Source of the DNA: Ktedonobacter robiniae
Lineage (GTDB): Bacteria; Chloroflexota; Ktedonobacteria; Ktedonobacterales; Ktedonobacteraceae
Direction: 5' to 3'
DNA length: 64,000 nt
Assembly: GCF_016587375.1 (NCBI RefSeq)
Contig: NZ_BNJG01000001.1
Coordinates: 2,418,001 to 2,482,000, forward strand
Position numbers and translations under genes: made by a program. Shown piece after piece: positions 1 to 8,994 of this stretch. The number at the start of each line of letters is the position of its first letter. The first letter of the stretch is position 1. The notes under the pieces are model-generated. The model saw only the letters and a list, made by a program, of their open reading frames with translations, had not been told where the DNA came from and searched no databases.

Positions 1-381
1 GCGTGCGGTAAAGTAGGGGCTGGCGGCGAAGAGCACTGTTGCCAGCAGGAGGAGAAAGGGAAGCAGTTGCACAAAGGTATTCTGAGGTGTCCCGAGTAGT
101 ACCAGCGCGCCAATAATGCCACCAACCAGGCTACTGATGAGCAGGATAATCAGGATCGCGGGCCGTTGGCGCCGAATCTCCTGCCAATAGGCACTGGTAC
201 TGGCAATAGAGCCTGGCCAGAGCGCAAGCGTGTTTGTCGCGTTAGCCTGAATGGGAGGAAGACCAGTAAAGAGCAGCGCGGGAAAACAGAAGAAACTGCC
301 TCCGCCCGCGACCGAATTGAGTGTACCACCTATAACAGCGGAGACAAACAGAACGATGATGTCAAGTAATGTTAAGTGCAT
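1..381 (-). CDS. TauE/SafE-family membrane permease, partial at the window edge
   Basis: The reverse strand reads as an open frame of 127 codons from ATG at 381 to the window edge without a stop, so the C-terminal half is missing. The N-terminus has the hydrophobic, glycine-rich start of the sulfite exporter TauE/SafE family: a first membrane segment, then GGGSFFCFPALLF and a conserved ANATNT-AL-PG stretch, followed by two more hydrophobic segments. Family members are inner-membrane proteins proposed to export sulfite, sulfoacetate or related anions; the substrate here cannot be told. It is divergent from the ABM-domain gene at 572, with about 190 bp between them. The family call is firm; the function is inferred. 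Confidence 0.8.
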   Translation of the reverse strand, partial: MHLTLLDIIVLFVSAVIGGTLNSVAGGGSFFCFPALLFTGLPPIQANATNTLALWPGSIASTSAYWQEIRRQRPAILIILLISSLVGGIIGALVLLGTPQNTFVQLLPFLLLLATVLFAASPYFTAR

Positions 382-500
382 AGCGAATGTCCCTATTCCA
401 TAGTTATAAGATTTCTATTCTACTATATCACTTTAGCAGCTTTATTGCGTTGGGGATGCCTGCCCTGGCTCGCGCCTGCGGCGCGAAGATATGCATGAGC

Positions 501-530
501 GTGAAAAAAACTCTCTTGAGAGACTATAAT
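501..530 (+). promoter_or_regulatory. Probable sigma-70-type promoter of the ABM-domain gene
   Basis: A perfect TATAAT lies at 525-530, preceded after 18 bp by GTGAAA (501-506) as a weak -35. The predicted start point near 537 leaves a leader of about 35 nt carrying AGGAGA (558-563) before the ATG at 572. Confidence 0.45.
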
Positions 531-571
531 AGCATTAGAGGATAGCACAATAAAATTAGGAGAGATACAAA

Positions 572-865
572 ATGTTTGTAGCTGTCAATAAGATTGCCGT
601 TCCCGCCGAGCGTATGCAGGCCATGATGGAGGCTTTTGAGCGTGAGGCGCCCAGAATGAAGCACTTTAAGGGGTATCTGGGCATGGAGCTGTGGAAAGGC
701 GAAGATAACACCGTGCTTGCCGTTTCCCGCTGGGAATCGAAAGAGGCGATGGAGGAATATACCAATCATCCAATGTTCAAAGAGCATCATGGTGGCGGGA
801 GCACAGGTAGCGGCCAGGGTGAGCGCTCAAGCCTGGTCAGCCACTACGAAGCAAAAGTATTGTAA
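572..865 (+). CDS. ABM-domain (IsdG/HmoA-like) heme-degrading monooxygenase
   Basis: A 97-residue protein of the dimeric alpha+beta-barrel antibiotic-biosynthesis-monooxygenase fold. The N-terminal FVAVNKIAV contains the Asn (N6) that in IsdG-type enzymes sits over the heme. The central VLAVSRWES supplies the conserved Trp, and the HPMFKEHH region supplies candidate axial histidines. The length is typical for HmoA/IsdG. It is probably cytosolic and either oxidatively opens heme or acts as a related small oxygenase; the Asn/Trp/His set favours heme. It stands alone, with its own promoter and an AGGAGA ribosome-binding site 8 nt before ATG. A long palindrome begins right after the stop codon. 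The convergent neighbour is an unknown membrane-tail protein. Confidence 0.75.
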   Translation: MFVAVNKIAVPAERMQAMMEAFEREAPRMKHFKGYLGMELWKGEDNTVLAVSRWESKEAMEEYTNHPMFKEHHGGGSTGSGQGERSSLVSHYEAKVL

Positions 866-925
866 AGAGCTAAAAAGATGGTGGGACTGAGGCAAAGGCC
901 TCAGTCCCACCATCTTTTTAGCTCT
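866..925. terminator. Bidirectional palindromic terminator (28-bp perfect arms)
   Basis: Perfect 28-bp arms (866-893 and 898-925) with a 4-nt loop start one base after the ABM stop codon. The arms contain AAAAA/TTTTT near their outer ends, so an RNA copy carries a U-run in the 3' arm in either direction. It lies between convergent genes and can serve both. Confidence 0.8.
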
Positions 926-937
926 GATAGGTGATGG

Positions 938-1417
938 CTAGAAGGGGTGGCGGATGATGATGAAGATCACGATGATCAGCACCACGATGGCCAGCGTACC
1001 CAGCACGAAGAAGAGGGTCTGGCGCCCGAGCTTGACGCCGCCAATGGGCGCGGCGGACTTCAACCTGGCGCGCTCGGCTTCCAGGCGCTCTTTACGACGG
1101 TCGACACGATCCTGGCGCTTCTGGCGCATCTTTTTTAGGCGGTCATCTTCGCTCTCAGGGCCTGTACCCATCTGCTCCATACGTCGGCGCATGGTGCGGT
1201 TATAGCTCTCATATTCCTGTTGTTGTTTGGAAGCCTTGTTGTCGATTGGCTGGCGTGGCTGTGTTGATTTGGCCCCCTGTACAGCGGTTCCGCCGATCCG
1301 CGCGCTCCTGGTCGTCTTCCTGGATTTCTTGCCGCTGGTAGCGGTTGGTGGGGTGGGCGTGGTCGCGGGTTGGGCGGACACGCTCTCCTGCTTTGGGGCT
1401 TTGTTCTCTTTCGCCAT
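938..1417 (-). CDS. Hypothetical basic protein with C-terminal membrane anchor
   Basis: A 159-residue protein of no recognised family. Residues 1-60 are low-complexity, rich in Lys, Ala, Pro and Thr. Residues 65-125 are a strongly charged Arg/Lys/Glu helix likely to form a coiled coil. The last 28 residues are one hydrophobic helix (FFVLGTLAIVVLIIVIFIII) ending RHPF, so it should be tail-anchored with the basic part in the cytosol. AAGGAG is placed well before the ATG at 1417. It is monocistronic, convergent with the ABM gene across the palindrome at 866-925. The high positive charge could suit binding to nucleic acid or phospholipid, but nothing specific supports that. Confidence 0.6.
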   Translation of the reverse strand: MAKENKAPKQESVSAQPATTPTPPTATSGKKSRKTTRSARIGGTAVQGAKSTQPRQPIDNKASKQQQEYESYNRTMRRRMEQMGTGPESEDDRLKKMRQKRQDRVDRRKERLEAERARLKSAAPIGGVKLGRQTLFFVLGTLAIVVLIIVIFIIIRHPF

Positions 1418-1540
1418 GGCGATGTAACTCCTTCAGTTAAGCCTCGATGTTTGCTTTTTGATGACCCATAAATGATCTATAGTATAATGTCGGCCCTGAT
1501 TATCTCTCATTCATGGCTCCTTGTTCAAGAGGGTAAGAGA

Positions 1541-3280
1541 TCAGGGTTTGGAGAACTGATAGAGCCAGCCTTTGGTCGCGTCAACTGCTAGCTCATAATC
1601 GTCAGCCATGTTCTGGCGGATATATGGGACTAAATGCCCAGTCAGTGCATGGCCATTTCTGATAGCTTCCAGATTTGTTCGAGCCTGCTTGGCGAATGCC
1701 GCCATAGCGGCGTAGGGATCGGTGAGCAGGGCTTGTAGGCTGGCCCAGAGCGCCCCCAGTTCGCCGCTGACCCTGTGCATCTCATCACTGGGTTCGAGGC
1801 GCCCCATAATTTCAATCATAGCAAAAAGCATATCTTCGTCAACCACACCCAGGTGTTCGGCCATCAGGAGTACGCGCAGGGCATGCGCGATGGTCTCATG
1901 TTGCATGGCGATATTGAGTTCGGCATCATGACGCATGCCCCGGTCATTGAGATTGGCCGAGCCAACGGTCGCCCAGTAGTCATCGATAATGGCGACCTTG
2001 GCATGGACATAGATCGGACGATAGTAGCGCCCCGCCTCTTCCTCCTCCTGGTGATCTGTGGCCAGGGTATAGACCTGGAGTCGGCCCGCGCCAATGGCGC
2101 CGGGAGCCAGCTCTTGTAAATAGATCAGGCCGTCATCGGTAAAGTGGCGTCCCACATTTGGGCGGTCTGGCAGGACGAGCACGATATGGACACCACGTTC
2201 CAGGGCGTCCGCCAGGGCCTGCAAGAGCTGTTCCATGTCCTCGTGTGGCGGACCAAATGTTGGGTTATCCAGGCCGAGAAAGGTTCGCCGCCATAAGTAC
2301 TGGTTTTCCAGATAGATGAAGCGTTGAGCCTGCCCAATGGCGTGGAGATAGGCCTCGAAAATACTGGCGATGCCATCGGGAGCAAAGTCATAGGTCTGGG
2401 TGGGGATCGTACGCGTCACCTGAATGGGAATGGCCTCGTGCTTGCGTCCATCGGTAGGTGGCACACTCTTCGAGGGCTCTGGCAGGAGCAGGGCCTCATC
2501 AATCTGATGGCGCTCTACGACAGCGTTCCAGCGTTGGTAGAAGTTATAGGCGACATCCCCGACGGCTGGCCCCTCAAAGCGGAAATGTACATCATGCCAG
2601 GAGTGAGGCATCTGCCCGTCCAGGCCCTGACGCAAGAGATTATAGTAAATGTGGCCCTTGGTGTCCCAACGGTCAAAGTCTCCATTGCGTTCGGTCATCA
2701 GGTCGATGCCGCCAACGAAGGCGTAGCGATTATCGATGACCACCGTCTTCTGGTGCAACGATTGAATGGGATGGTTGAGCAGGTCACGGTTGCCATTGTC
2801 GGTGAGGCAGCGAATGCCGTAGCTCTCAAGCTCTTCTTTTACCTGCTGGGGACCAACCTGTAAGGGTGCCGAGAAGAAGTTCCAGAGCAAGACGCAGACA
2901 TCGACGCCCTGCCTGGCGACATAGCCGAGTACACTGGTGACGGTCAGAGCCTCGCTTTCCTGCCAGAAGGTGATGGCGCTTTCGGAGAGGCCCTTCTTGC
3001 GCAGCCAGGCGAGTAGCTCTTCTTGTTCGGGGGAGCCATCAGGACCGGCGCGGTGGTGCTTGCCACGTATGATAGGGAGGTTGGGTGTCAGGCCCCAGGC
3101 GGCGATATAGATAGAATTTTTCGCGCGTAGAAAGTGGATACACATCTCAAGCATTGTCATACGCCCATCAATGAGAAAGGCGGCCCGGTGTGCTGTGCTG
3201 GGAGAGAAATCGCTGGTGGCCCAGCGCTCCTGTTGCCCGGCTTCTTGCTCATCCTGTGATGGCATACTGGTTGTATTCAT
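1541..3280 (-). CDS. Phospholipase D-like protein (two HKD motifs)
   Basis: Two complete PLD catalytic motifs are visible: HQKTVVID followed by a GG.DL segment mid-protein, and HAKVAIID with GSANLNDRG near the C-terminus. In this superfamily the histidines form a phospho-histidine intermediate and one protein carries both half-sites. At 579 residues without an obvious signal peptide or membrane helix, it resembles the larger bacterial PLD/cardiolipin-synthase-like enzymes rather than a short nuclease. The frame is open upstream to 3439, but that part runs through a long inverted repeat. The start is therefore placed at ATG 3280 (MNTTSMPSQ), though no clear Shine-Dalgarno is seen and ATG 3265 is possible. 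The substrate could be cardiolipin precursors or phosphatidylcholine; undecided. Confidence 0.8.
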   Translation of the reverse strand: MNTTSMPSQDEQEAGQQERWATSDFSPSTAHRAAFLIDGRMTMLEMCIHFLRAKNSIYIAAWGLTPNLPIIRGKHHRAGPDGSPEQEELLAWLRKKGLSESAITFWQESEALTVTSVLGYVARQGVDVCVLLWNFFSAPLQVGPQQVKEELESYGIRCLTDNGNRDLLNHPIQSLHQKTVVIDNRYAFVGGIDLMTERNGDFDRWDTKGHIYYNLLRQGLDGQMPHSWHDVHFRFEGPAVGDVAYNFYQRWNAVVERHQIDEALLLPEPSKSVPPTDGRKHEAIPIQVTRTIPTQTYDFAPDGIASIFEAYLHAIGQAQRFIYLENQYLWRRTFLGLDNPTFGPPHEDMEQLLQALADALERGVHIVLVLPDRPNVGRHFTDDGLIYLQELAPGAIGAGRLQVYTLATDHQEEEEAGRYYRPIYVHAKVAIIDDYWATVGSANLNDRGMRHDAELNIAMQHETIAHALRVLLMAEHLGVVDEDMLFAMIEIMGRLEPSDEMHRVSGELGALWASLQALLTDPYAAMAAFAKQARTNLEAIRNGHALTGHLVPYIRQNMADDYELAVDATKGWLYQFSKP

Positions 3281-3331
3281 ACGTATATTTTCACTAACTA
3301 ATATGCATTTACAAAAGCTTGTAGTGCCCAA

Positions 3332-3397
3332 AAGCTTGTAGTGTTGTGGCGTGGGGGACGGGCATCGCCTGCCCCCACGCCACAACACTACAAGCTT
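3332..3397. repeat. Long inverted repeat at the nif3 gene end, with flanking direct repeat
   Basis: Arms of 26 bp (3332-3357, 3372-3397) are perfect complements around a 14-nt loop. The right arm covers two of the three bases of the Nif3-like gene's stop codon. A direct copy of the arm's outer 14 bases (AAAAGCTTGTAGTG) occurs just outside at 3313-3326 and again at 3330-3343, so that word appears three times counting the inverted copy. There is no U-tract; a hairpin stop or RNA-processing site for the minus-strand genes is likely. Confidence 0.7.
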
Positions 3398-4160
3398 AGA
3401 TTGTGTTGGGGACGTCGCAGAAGAGGGTTTCGACCTCAAACTGGCGCTCTAGTAGTGGTCCCAGTGCTTGGATACCGATCTTCTCAGAATTGTAGTGTCC
3501 AATCGAGATAAAATTAACGCCCTCCTCGCGCGCATATGCTTCGGTCGGCTCGTCGGTCTCGCCTGTCAGGAAGGTGTCACAGCCAGCGGCTATGGCCTCA
3601 AGCAGGTAGCCGGGTCCACCACCAGTCACCACTCCCAGGCGGCGTACCGTCTGGCGTCCATATTCATAGACCAGGGGTTGAGTGCCAGCCGCTTTGGCGA
3701 TCTCCTCGACCAGTTCGCGCAGAACCGTGCGTTGAGGTGCGGTCCCTATTGCGCCAATGGCCTTACCGCGAGAGCTGGCAAAGTTGACTCCCTCAAGGGT
3801 AAAACCGAGTTTTTGTAGCCAGAGCACGTTATTACCTATCTCAGGATGGGCATCGAGGGGGAGGTGATAGCCAAGCAGGGTGATATCGTGCTCAAAGAGG
3901 AGCTTGAGACGTCCCTTCATCATGACGCCGATTTCGCGGGGCATATTCTCCCAGAAGAGGCCATGATGGGTAATCAGCATGTCGGCACCCGTGGCGGCGG
4001 CCATGCGAAAGCACTCAAGATTTGCGCTCACTCCCAGGGCCACGCGTCTGACCTCTGGCTTGCCGATGACCTGCATGCCATTTGGGCAGTAATCACGGAA
4101 GGCGCTGATATTGAGATGCGTATTGAGAAACTGCACAACGTCATCGCGAAGGGCACTCAT
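3396..4160 (-). CDS. Nif3-like dinuclear metal-center protein (DUF34/YbgI family)
   Basis: A 254-residue member of the NIF3/YbgI family, toroidal hexamers with a two-metal site. Visible metal-ligand signatures are THHGLFW around residue 65, YHLPLDAHPEIGNN around 100, and ISIGHYNSEKIG near the C-terminus. The length matches the short form without the inserted PII-like domain. Biochemical roles of the family are unsettled; GTP cyclohydrolase-like, hydrolase and metal-handling roles have been suggested. It lies 44 bp downstream of the tRNA nucleotidyltransferase gene on the same strand, so the two are probably cotranscribed. The stop codon is embedded in the inverted repeat at 3332-3397. Confidence 0.88.
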   Translation of the reverse strand: MSALRDDVVQFLNTHLNISAFRDYCPNGMQVIGKPEVRRVALGVSANLECFRMAAATGADMLITHHGLFWENMPREIGVMMKGRLKLLFEHDITLLGYHLPLDAHPEIGNNVLWLQKLGFTLEGVNFASSRGKAIGAIGTAPQRTVLRELVEEIAKAAGTQPLVYEYGRQTVRRLGVVTGGGPGYLLEAIAAGCDTFLTGETDEPTEAYAREEGVNFISIGHYNSEKIGIQALGPLLERQFEVETLFCDVPNTI

Positions 4161-4204
4161 CGAACGTTCTCGCTTCCTGTTTTTCTTAGGAGTTGCATAA
4201 GATG

Positions 4205-5581
4205 TTAAAGCTTTTCGCGCTCAACGAACTCTTTGGCCAGGCTGACCGCACGCTCCTTATCATCAGAGGCCAGTGCGCCATCAATGACCAGGCTCAGCAG
4301 GTACTCTTTTAATGGGCGGAGCCAGGGGCCGGGGCCGCGCTCAAAGAGCTGCATCAGTTCATTGCCATCCAGTGGGCTCTTGATGGGAACACGTTCGGCC
4401 TCCTCGCGCAAGCGCTGGCAGCGCTCGGTAAGCTCCGCGACGCGTGCGGTTGCCCGCGCGACCTTGTCAACGCGATAGCTTGTAATATCGGCGCTCGAGA
4501 GATCGAGCAGTGTTGGCAGATCGTGATCGGCGTCGAGCATCAGACGGCGTACTGCGCCATCGGTCCAATCGATAGTATAGGCATTAGCGCGCATGTGCAG
4601 GCGCACCACGCGGGAGACCGAGTCGATAAACTCGCGGTCAAAATGCAGGCGCTTGAGTATATCGCGGGCCATGTGCGCGCCGACATCCTCGTGGCCAAAG
4701 AAGTGAACCTTGTGATCTTCAACGCTCTTAGTGCGGGGCTTGGCGATGTCGTGCAGCAGGCCACACCAGCGATTCTTCAGCTTTGGCTGAGTGCGCTCGA
4801 CGACGCGCAGCACATGGGCGTATACATCCTTGGAGGAGGCCGCGCGCGGAGTAGGCTGCTGGCTGACGCCACGCAACTCCATGACCTCGGGCATGATATA
4901 CTCCATCAGCCCGGCCTCTACCAGGAGGTCCAGGCCTTTAGCGGGATGCGCCGAGACCAGGAGCTTGTTCATCTCGTCACGGATACGCTCGCGACTGATC
5001 TTCTGCAATTTGTTGGCCTGGCGTTTGATTGACTGCCAGGTCGAAGACTCGATTTCGAAGTCCAGTTGCGCGGCGAAACGAATGGCGCGCAAGAGGCGTA
5101 GAGGATCTTCATCGAAACGCTTATCCGGCTCGTTACCAACGGCGCGTATAATATGCTCCTCAAGGTCCTGGCGTCCCGCGAAGAGATCAATAATGGAGCC
5201 ATTGAGGGGATCGCGTGCAAGAGCATTAATGGTGAAGTCACGCCGTTGCAGGTCTTCCGCCAGATCGGTTCCAAAGCACACCTCTGGCTTACGCGACTCT
5301 GGATTATAGCGTTCGCTGCGAAAGGTCGTAATTTCGATAATGTTGTTGCTCTCGTAAATGAGGCGTACCGTCCCAAAGCGCTCGCCTACCAGGACGACTG
5401 CACTCGGCCGCGTGGGAGCCACCAGGCGTTTGATTTCTTCTGGAAGAGCATCAGTGGCCAGGTCGGCGTCGGCGGACTCGCCACGTTGAAGAAGCACGTC
5501 GCGTACCGTCCCACCTACCATATACAGTTGTTTGTGCTGAGCACGAAAATCTTGAGCCAGCCTGATAATAATATCTAGCAT
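4205..5581 (-). CDS. cca: CCA tRNA nucleotidyltransferase / poly(A) polymerase family, HD domain
   Basis: Class II nucleotidyltransferase of 458 residues. The N-terminus has YMVGGTVRDVLL followed by DADLATDA, the G-G and D-x-D metal-binding signature. RRDFTINALA around residue 130 and a DPLRLLRAIRFAA motif are typical of CCA-adding enzymes. An HD domain follows (CGLLHDIAKP, then FFGHEDVG), as in bacterial Cca with phosphohydrolase activity. It would add or repair the 3' CCA of tRNA. The tRNA-Phe gene in this window does not encode CCA, so such an enzyme is needed here. A pure poly(A) polymerase cannot be excluded by eye. It is the first gene of a probable operon with the Nif3-like gene. Confidence 0.88.
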   Translation of the reverse strand: MLDIIIRLAQDFRAQHKQLYMVGGTVRDVLLQRGESADADLATDALPEEIKRLVAPTRPSAVVLVGERFGTVRLIYESNNIIEITTFRSERYNPESRKPEVCFGTDLAEDLQRRDFTINALARDPLNGSIIDLFAGRQDLEEHIIRAVGNEPDKRFDEDPLRLLRAIRFAAQLDFEIESSTWQSIKRQANKLQKISRERIRDEMNKLLVSAHPAKGLDLLVEAGLMEYIMPEVMELRGVSQQPTPRAASSKDVYAHVLRVVERTQPKLKNRWCGLLHDIAKPRTKSVEDHKVHFFGHEDVGAHMARDILKRLHFDREFIDSVSRVVRLHMRANAYTIDWTDGAVRRLMLDADHDLPTLLDLSSADITSYRVDKVARATARVAELTERCQRLREEAERVPIKSPLDGNELMQLFERGPGPWLRPLKEYLLSLVIDGALASDDKERAVSLAKEFVEREKL

Positions 5582-5800
5582 GCTAACATCTATGCTTTAT
5601 TTCTTCTTAATGGAGCCTGCTCGATTCCCTGGCGAAGTGATCCATGGCCAGGTCAAAGCAGTAAAACTCTACGATTTGAAAATAAGGAAGTCCAACCCAG
5701 TTTTGCAATGGGATTATTGTATCATGTTCGGATAGTGACTTAAAAGAGGTTTAGCGCATAGGTTTTTTTCTGGATCCATAGCGAAGACATATTTGGCACG

Positions 5801-8647
5801 TTAATATTCTGAGGCTTTCTCCTCCTGCGAGAGAGGTAAGCTGTCCAACCAGAGCCGCGCTTCCTTGCTTAAGCGATGATGCTGTTGAGCGAAGAAGGTC
5901 GCACTGATATTGCCCAACTGGTGAGCGGCCGTGTAATCTCCCTCAAGGGCTGCGGTACGCGCCAGGCCATAGCGTGCGCGTGCCATGACCTCCTCGCCAA
6001 TGGCAGGCATTGTGAGCATCTCCTGGAAATAGACGCGTGCGCGTTGTGGTTGCTGGCGACAGTCCTCTAACTTGCCATACTCATAGAGCAGGTTGCAGAG
6101 CTGGTGTGGGCGATGAATATCGCGCGCCAGGGCCAGACCCTCTTCCAGGTAGTGTTCGGCGTCCTCGAAGCGCAGGCAGGCCGTCATGGTCGCGCCCAGG
6201 CCTGTGAGCATGCTAATGATAGAGCGTTTATTATTCATCAGGCGCGCGCGTACCAGGCCTTCCTGGTAGTATTTCTCGGCCTGGGTATAGTCGCGACGGT
6301 TGCGCGCAAGTGTGCCCAGACTTTCCAGGCATTCGCAAATTGAGACGGAATGACCTATTTTGCTGGCTAGAGCCAGGCCTTCACGCAGAAATGGCTCCGC
6401 CTTCTCATATTCTCCACACTCATTGGCAACGTAGCCCAGGTTGCCTAGGATAGTGCAGAGGATCTCCTGGGCGTTGATCTGCTGTGCCAGTTCCTGAGCC
6501 TCCTGGAAATAGCGCTCGGCCTGGGGAAAGTCTCCCAACTCACCCAGAACACAGCCAATATTGTTGAGGATATGACACATCTTCTCCCGGTGAGCGATCA
6601 GGCTGGCCTGATCGAGGCTCTCAAAGAGCAGTCCCAGGGCTTGTTCATAATCGCCCCGTTCATAGATCAGTGTTCCCAGACGATGAAGGACGTCCGCGAG
6701 ATGCTCGCCATTGCCGAGGGAGTGCGCAATCTCCAGGCTCTCCCAGGCATACTCCTCGGCCTGCTTATGATGATCCAGGCTACCATGAGCCTGGGCCAGC
6801 CCCAGCAGAATATAGGAGAGTTGTTCCTGGTCGCCCGTGTGACGCGCGTGAAGCATTCCGTCTTCTAAATAGGCGATGGATTCGCTGAAGAGGCCCCGAC
6901 GGTGCATAATCGTTCCCAGGTGTGTGAGGAGTCTGCTGATGGCTAACTCATCTTGTTGTTGGCGTGCCAGTTGGAGGCCGCGCTGATAGTATGTCTCAGC
7001 CTGGAGATAATTGCCGCGCGTATGGGCGATGCGTCCCAGGTCGCGCAGAAAAACAGTGGCATCCGACAAACGTTGCAGCGAGAGCGCCAGTTCTAGCGCG
7101 GTCGAAAAATACTTTTCGGCCTCCGAATAGCGGCCACGCACGAAGAGATAGGGGCTACTGGCCTTGACGCCGCGCAGAAAGGTATCGTGCATCTGACGAG
7201 TATGCGCCAGTTCCAGCGCGATATGGGTGTTGCGGCTCTCCTGGTCTAGCAGAGAATAGTCCTGGGTATGCTCCTCCAGGTAGGAGATAAAATACTGCAC
7301 AAAGCGCGTATAGACCTCGCTATCCTCAAGCAGGACGCGGGCGTAATCGGCGATAGTCTGGTGCAGGGTATAGCGACTGGGGCCATTGCTCTCTAGCAGT
7401 CCAGCATCCGAAAGCGTATCGAGTACCTCCTGAGAGAGAGCCATGACTGCCAGCGCGGCCTCCTCGGAGAAGCTATTCGGTTTGGCCGGGAAGACAGAGA
7501 GAGAGCGTAAGCCGGTGCGTGCAGGTAGATCGAGCAGGGCGTCGCTGACCTCAATGATGGCCTGGAGTGAGACACGGCTCTCGGGCGTAAGGCTGGTATG
7601 CCGGTCAATGAGTGAGCGAGGCTCACTGATTTGCAGGCGTTCTCGCGCGTCGCGCAGGCGTGTGAGAGCCGCGTTGATGCGGCGAGGCTGGCGGCCATAC
7701 GACTGAATGCGTAAGTATTTGCCGATCAGGGTCAGAGCAAGAGGGAGGCCGCCAACGGAGCGGACCAGCTCCAGCGCGCTCTCGGTCTCGTCCTGGACCA
7801 CGTGTGGCGCGAGCCGAGCCAGCAGGGCCAGGCCATCATTTTCGGCCAGCTCGTGAACCGGGGTGGTGTTACCAGCGGCAAAATGGAGCGCGATATGGGG
7901 AAAGCGAGTGGTCAGCAAAAACGCGCAGTTGGGGCCGCCAATCTGGCAGCTCAGGGCATCTTCGATCTGCCAGACATCATCGATAACAATCAATATGCAG
8001 CGCTGCCCAATGGCGAAGCGGATGGCCTGTGCCCAGGACTCACAACTCTCCTTATTAGAGAGGGAGGCCTCATCGACATGCAGGAATGCACCCCAGCGGC
8101 TGAGATGTTCCAGGACCTCGGGATGAGGACCAAGCCCGGCCCAGAGAATGCCATCGCTAAAGGTTTGCTGTAGAGAGGGATCATGCGCCAGGGCGACGGC
8201 CAGGGAGGTTTTGCCCACACCAGGAAGGCCGTTGAGCGCGACAAACGCCGGGCCGCGCGTCGTGTCGCTCAGCTGGTCTCGAATATGCTGCAAAAGATCA
8301 TCACGCCCAATGAGTGAGCCATCAATGGCGGATAGAAGAGGGATGGTGGGGTCGAGAATGGGATCTGGTGAGATAGGAAGGACGGGTGATAGTTCACTAT
8401 CAATGGCAGGCAGAGCCAGGCTCTCTTCCACAGGCAAGGTCGTGGGCGTCTCCTGAACCAGTCCTAGTTCCTCAGCATTTTTACCAAAGAGTTCACAGAG
8501 ACGTTCGCGGAAAAATGGGTAAGGGAAAGAAAGCCCTCGTTCCCAGCGACTGACCGTCGCGGGATCGGTGCCAAGTTCTTGCGCTACCCTGGATTGTGAC
8601 CAGCCACGTAGCTCGCGCTCGCGCCGTAAGCGCTGATTTGGTTTCAT
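5801..8647 (-). CDS. XRE-HTH / NB-ARC ATPase / TPR signalling regulator
   Basis: A 948-residue STAND-type regulator. Residues 1-60 are an XRE helix-turn-helix (GWSQSRVAQELGTDPATVSRWERG). An NB-ARC nucleotide switch follows, with P-loop GLPGVGKTS at about 140-148 and Walker B ILIVIDDVW near 220. From about 520 to 900 there are some ten tetratricopeptide repeats of roughly 40 residues (YYQRGLQLAR, YFQEAQELA and so on). Such proteins bind a ligand or partner through the TPRs, exchange nucleotide and oligomerise to switch DNA binding. ATG 8647 is chosen because AGAGGTGA lies just upstream; the 25 in-frame codons before it read through a repeat element. It is divergent from the response regulator at 8995. 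The target genes are unknown. Confidence 0.88.
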   Translation of the reverse strand: MKPNQRLRRERELRGWSQSRVAQELGTDPATVSRWERGLSFPYPFFRERLCELFGKNAEELGLVQETPTTLPVEESLALPAIDSELSPVLPISPDPILDPTIPLLSAIDGSLIGRDDLLQHIRDQLSDTTRGPAFVALNGLPGVGKTSLAVALAHDPSLQQTFSDGILWAGLGPHPEVLEHLSRWGAFLHVDEASLSNKESCESWAQAIRFAIGQRCILIVIDDVWQIEDALSCQIGGPNCAFLLTTRFPHIALHFAAGNTTPVHELAENDGLALLARLAPHVVQDETESALELVRSVGGLPLALTLIGKYLRIQSYGRQPRRINAALTRLRDARERLQISEPRSLIDRHTSLTPESRVSLQAIIEVSDALLDLPARTGLRSLSVFPAKPNSFSEEAALAVMALSQEVLDTLSDAGLLESNGPSRYTLHQTIADYARVLLEDSEVYTRFVQYFISYLEEHTQDYSLLDQESRNTHIALELAHTRQMHDTFLRGVKASSPYLFVRGRYSEAEKYFSTALELALSLQRLSDATVFLRDLGRIAHTRGNYLQAETYYQRGLQLARQQQDELAISRLLTHLGTIMHRRGLFSESIAYLEDGMLHARHTGDQEQLSYILLGLAQAHGSLDHHKQAEEYAWESLEIAHSLGNGEHLADVLHRLGTLIYERGDYEQALGLLFESLDQASLIAHREKMCHILNNIGCVLGELGDFPQAERYFQEAQELAQQINAQEILCTILGNLGYVANECGEYEKAEPFLREGLALASKIGHSVSICECLESLGTLARNRRDYTQAEKYYQEGLVRARLMNNKRSIISMLTGLGATMTACLRFEDAEHYLEEGLALARDIHRPHQLCNLLYEYGKLEDCRQQPQRARVYFQEMLTMPAIGEEVMARARYGLARTAALEGDYTAAHQLGNISATFFAQQHHRLSKEARLWLDSLPLSQEEKASEY

Positions 8648-8658
8648 GCCTGTCACCT

Positions 8659-8742
8659 CTAAGATCTTATGCCGAACCCCAACGTCACTGGCGTGACGAG
8701 CGCTTCCCCCATTCGGGGACACGCGCGCTCAGGGTTTTCGGA
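8659..8742 (-). repeat. 84-bp repeat, copy A, in the leader of the NB-ARC regulator
   Basis: Read on the minus strand, this matches 9435-9518 at 78 of 84 positions, so the two copies are inverted relative to each other around the response regulator. The ends carry TCCGAAAACCC and the near-complementary GGGGTTCGG. The inside can form TCCCC/GGGGGA-type and CGTCAC/GTGACG hairpins. Its inner end abuts the ribosome-binding site of the NB-ARC gene. The rest of the 347-bp gap (8743-8994) shows only the weak promoter listed next. Confidence 0.85.
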
Positions 8743-8889
8743 TAAGAGTATGTCAAAACGCAGGCCCCATGGGTGCAAATACTCTGCTTATTGGGATTTA
8801 TAAAATAATGCAGGCAACGTGCGAGAGTTTGTAAATCAAGCACATCCTTATAAGGAACGTCGCAAAGTTGTTATGTAGTTGTCTAGTAG

Positions 8890-8919
8890 TTGTCATTGTA
8901 CCAGATAATACTGTATATG
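8890..8919 (+). promoter_or_regulatory. Possible promoter of the single-domain response regulator
   Basis: TTGTCA (8890-8895) and TATATG (8914-8919) are 18 bp apart in an AT-rich tract about 75 bp before the ATG at 8995. It is the best match in the gap but not a strong consensus. Confidence 0.3.
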
Positions 8920-8994
8920 CATAATTAGGTAGGGGAGACATAGGTAAAAAGGTTTACGTACAAATGGGGTAAAGAGAGTAAAAGGAAGTCAAAC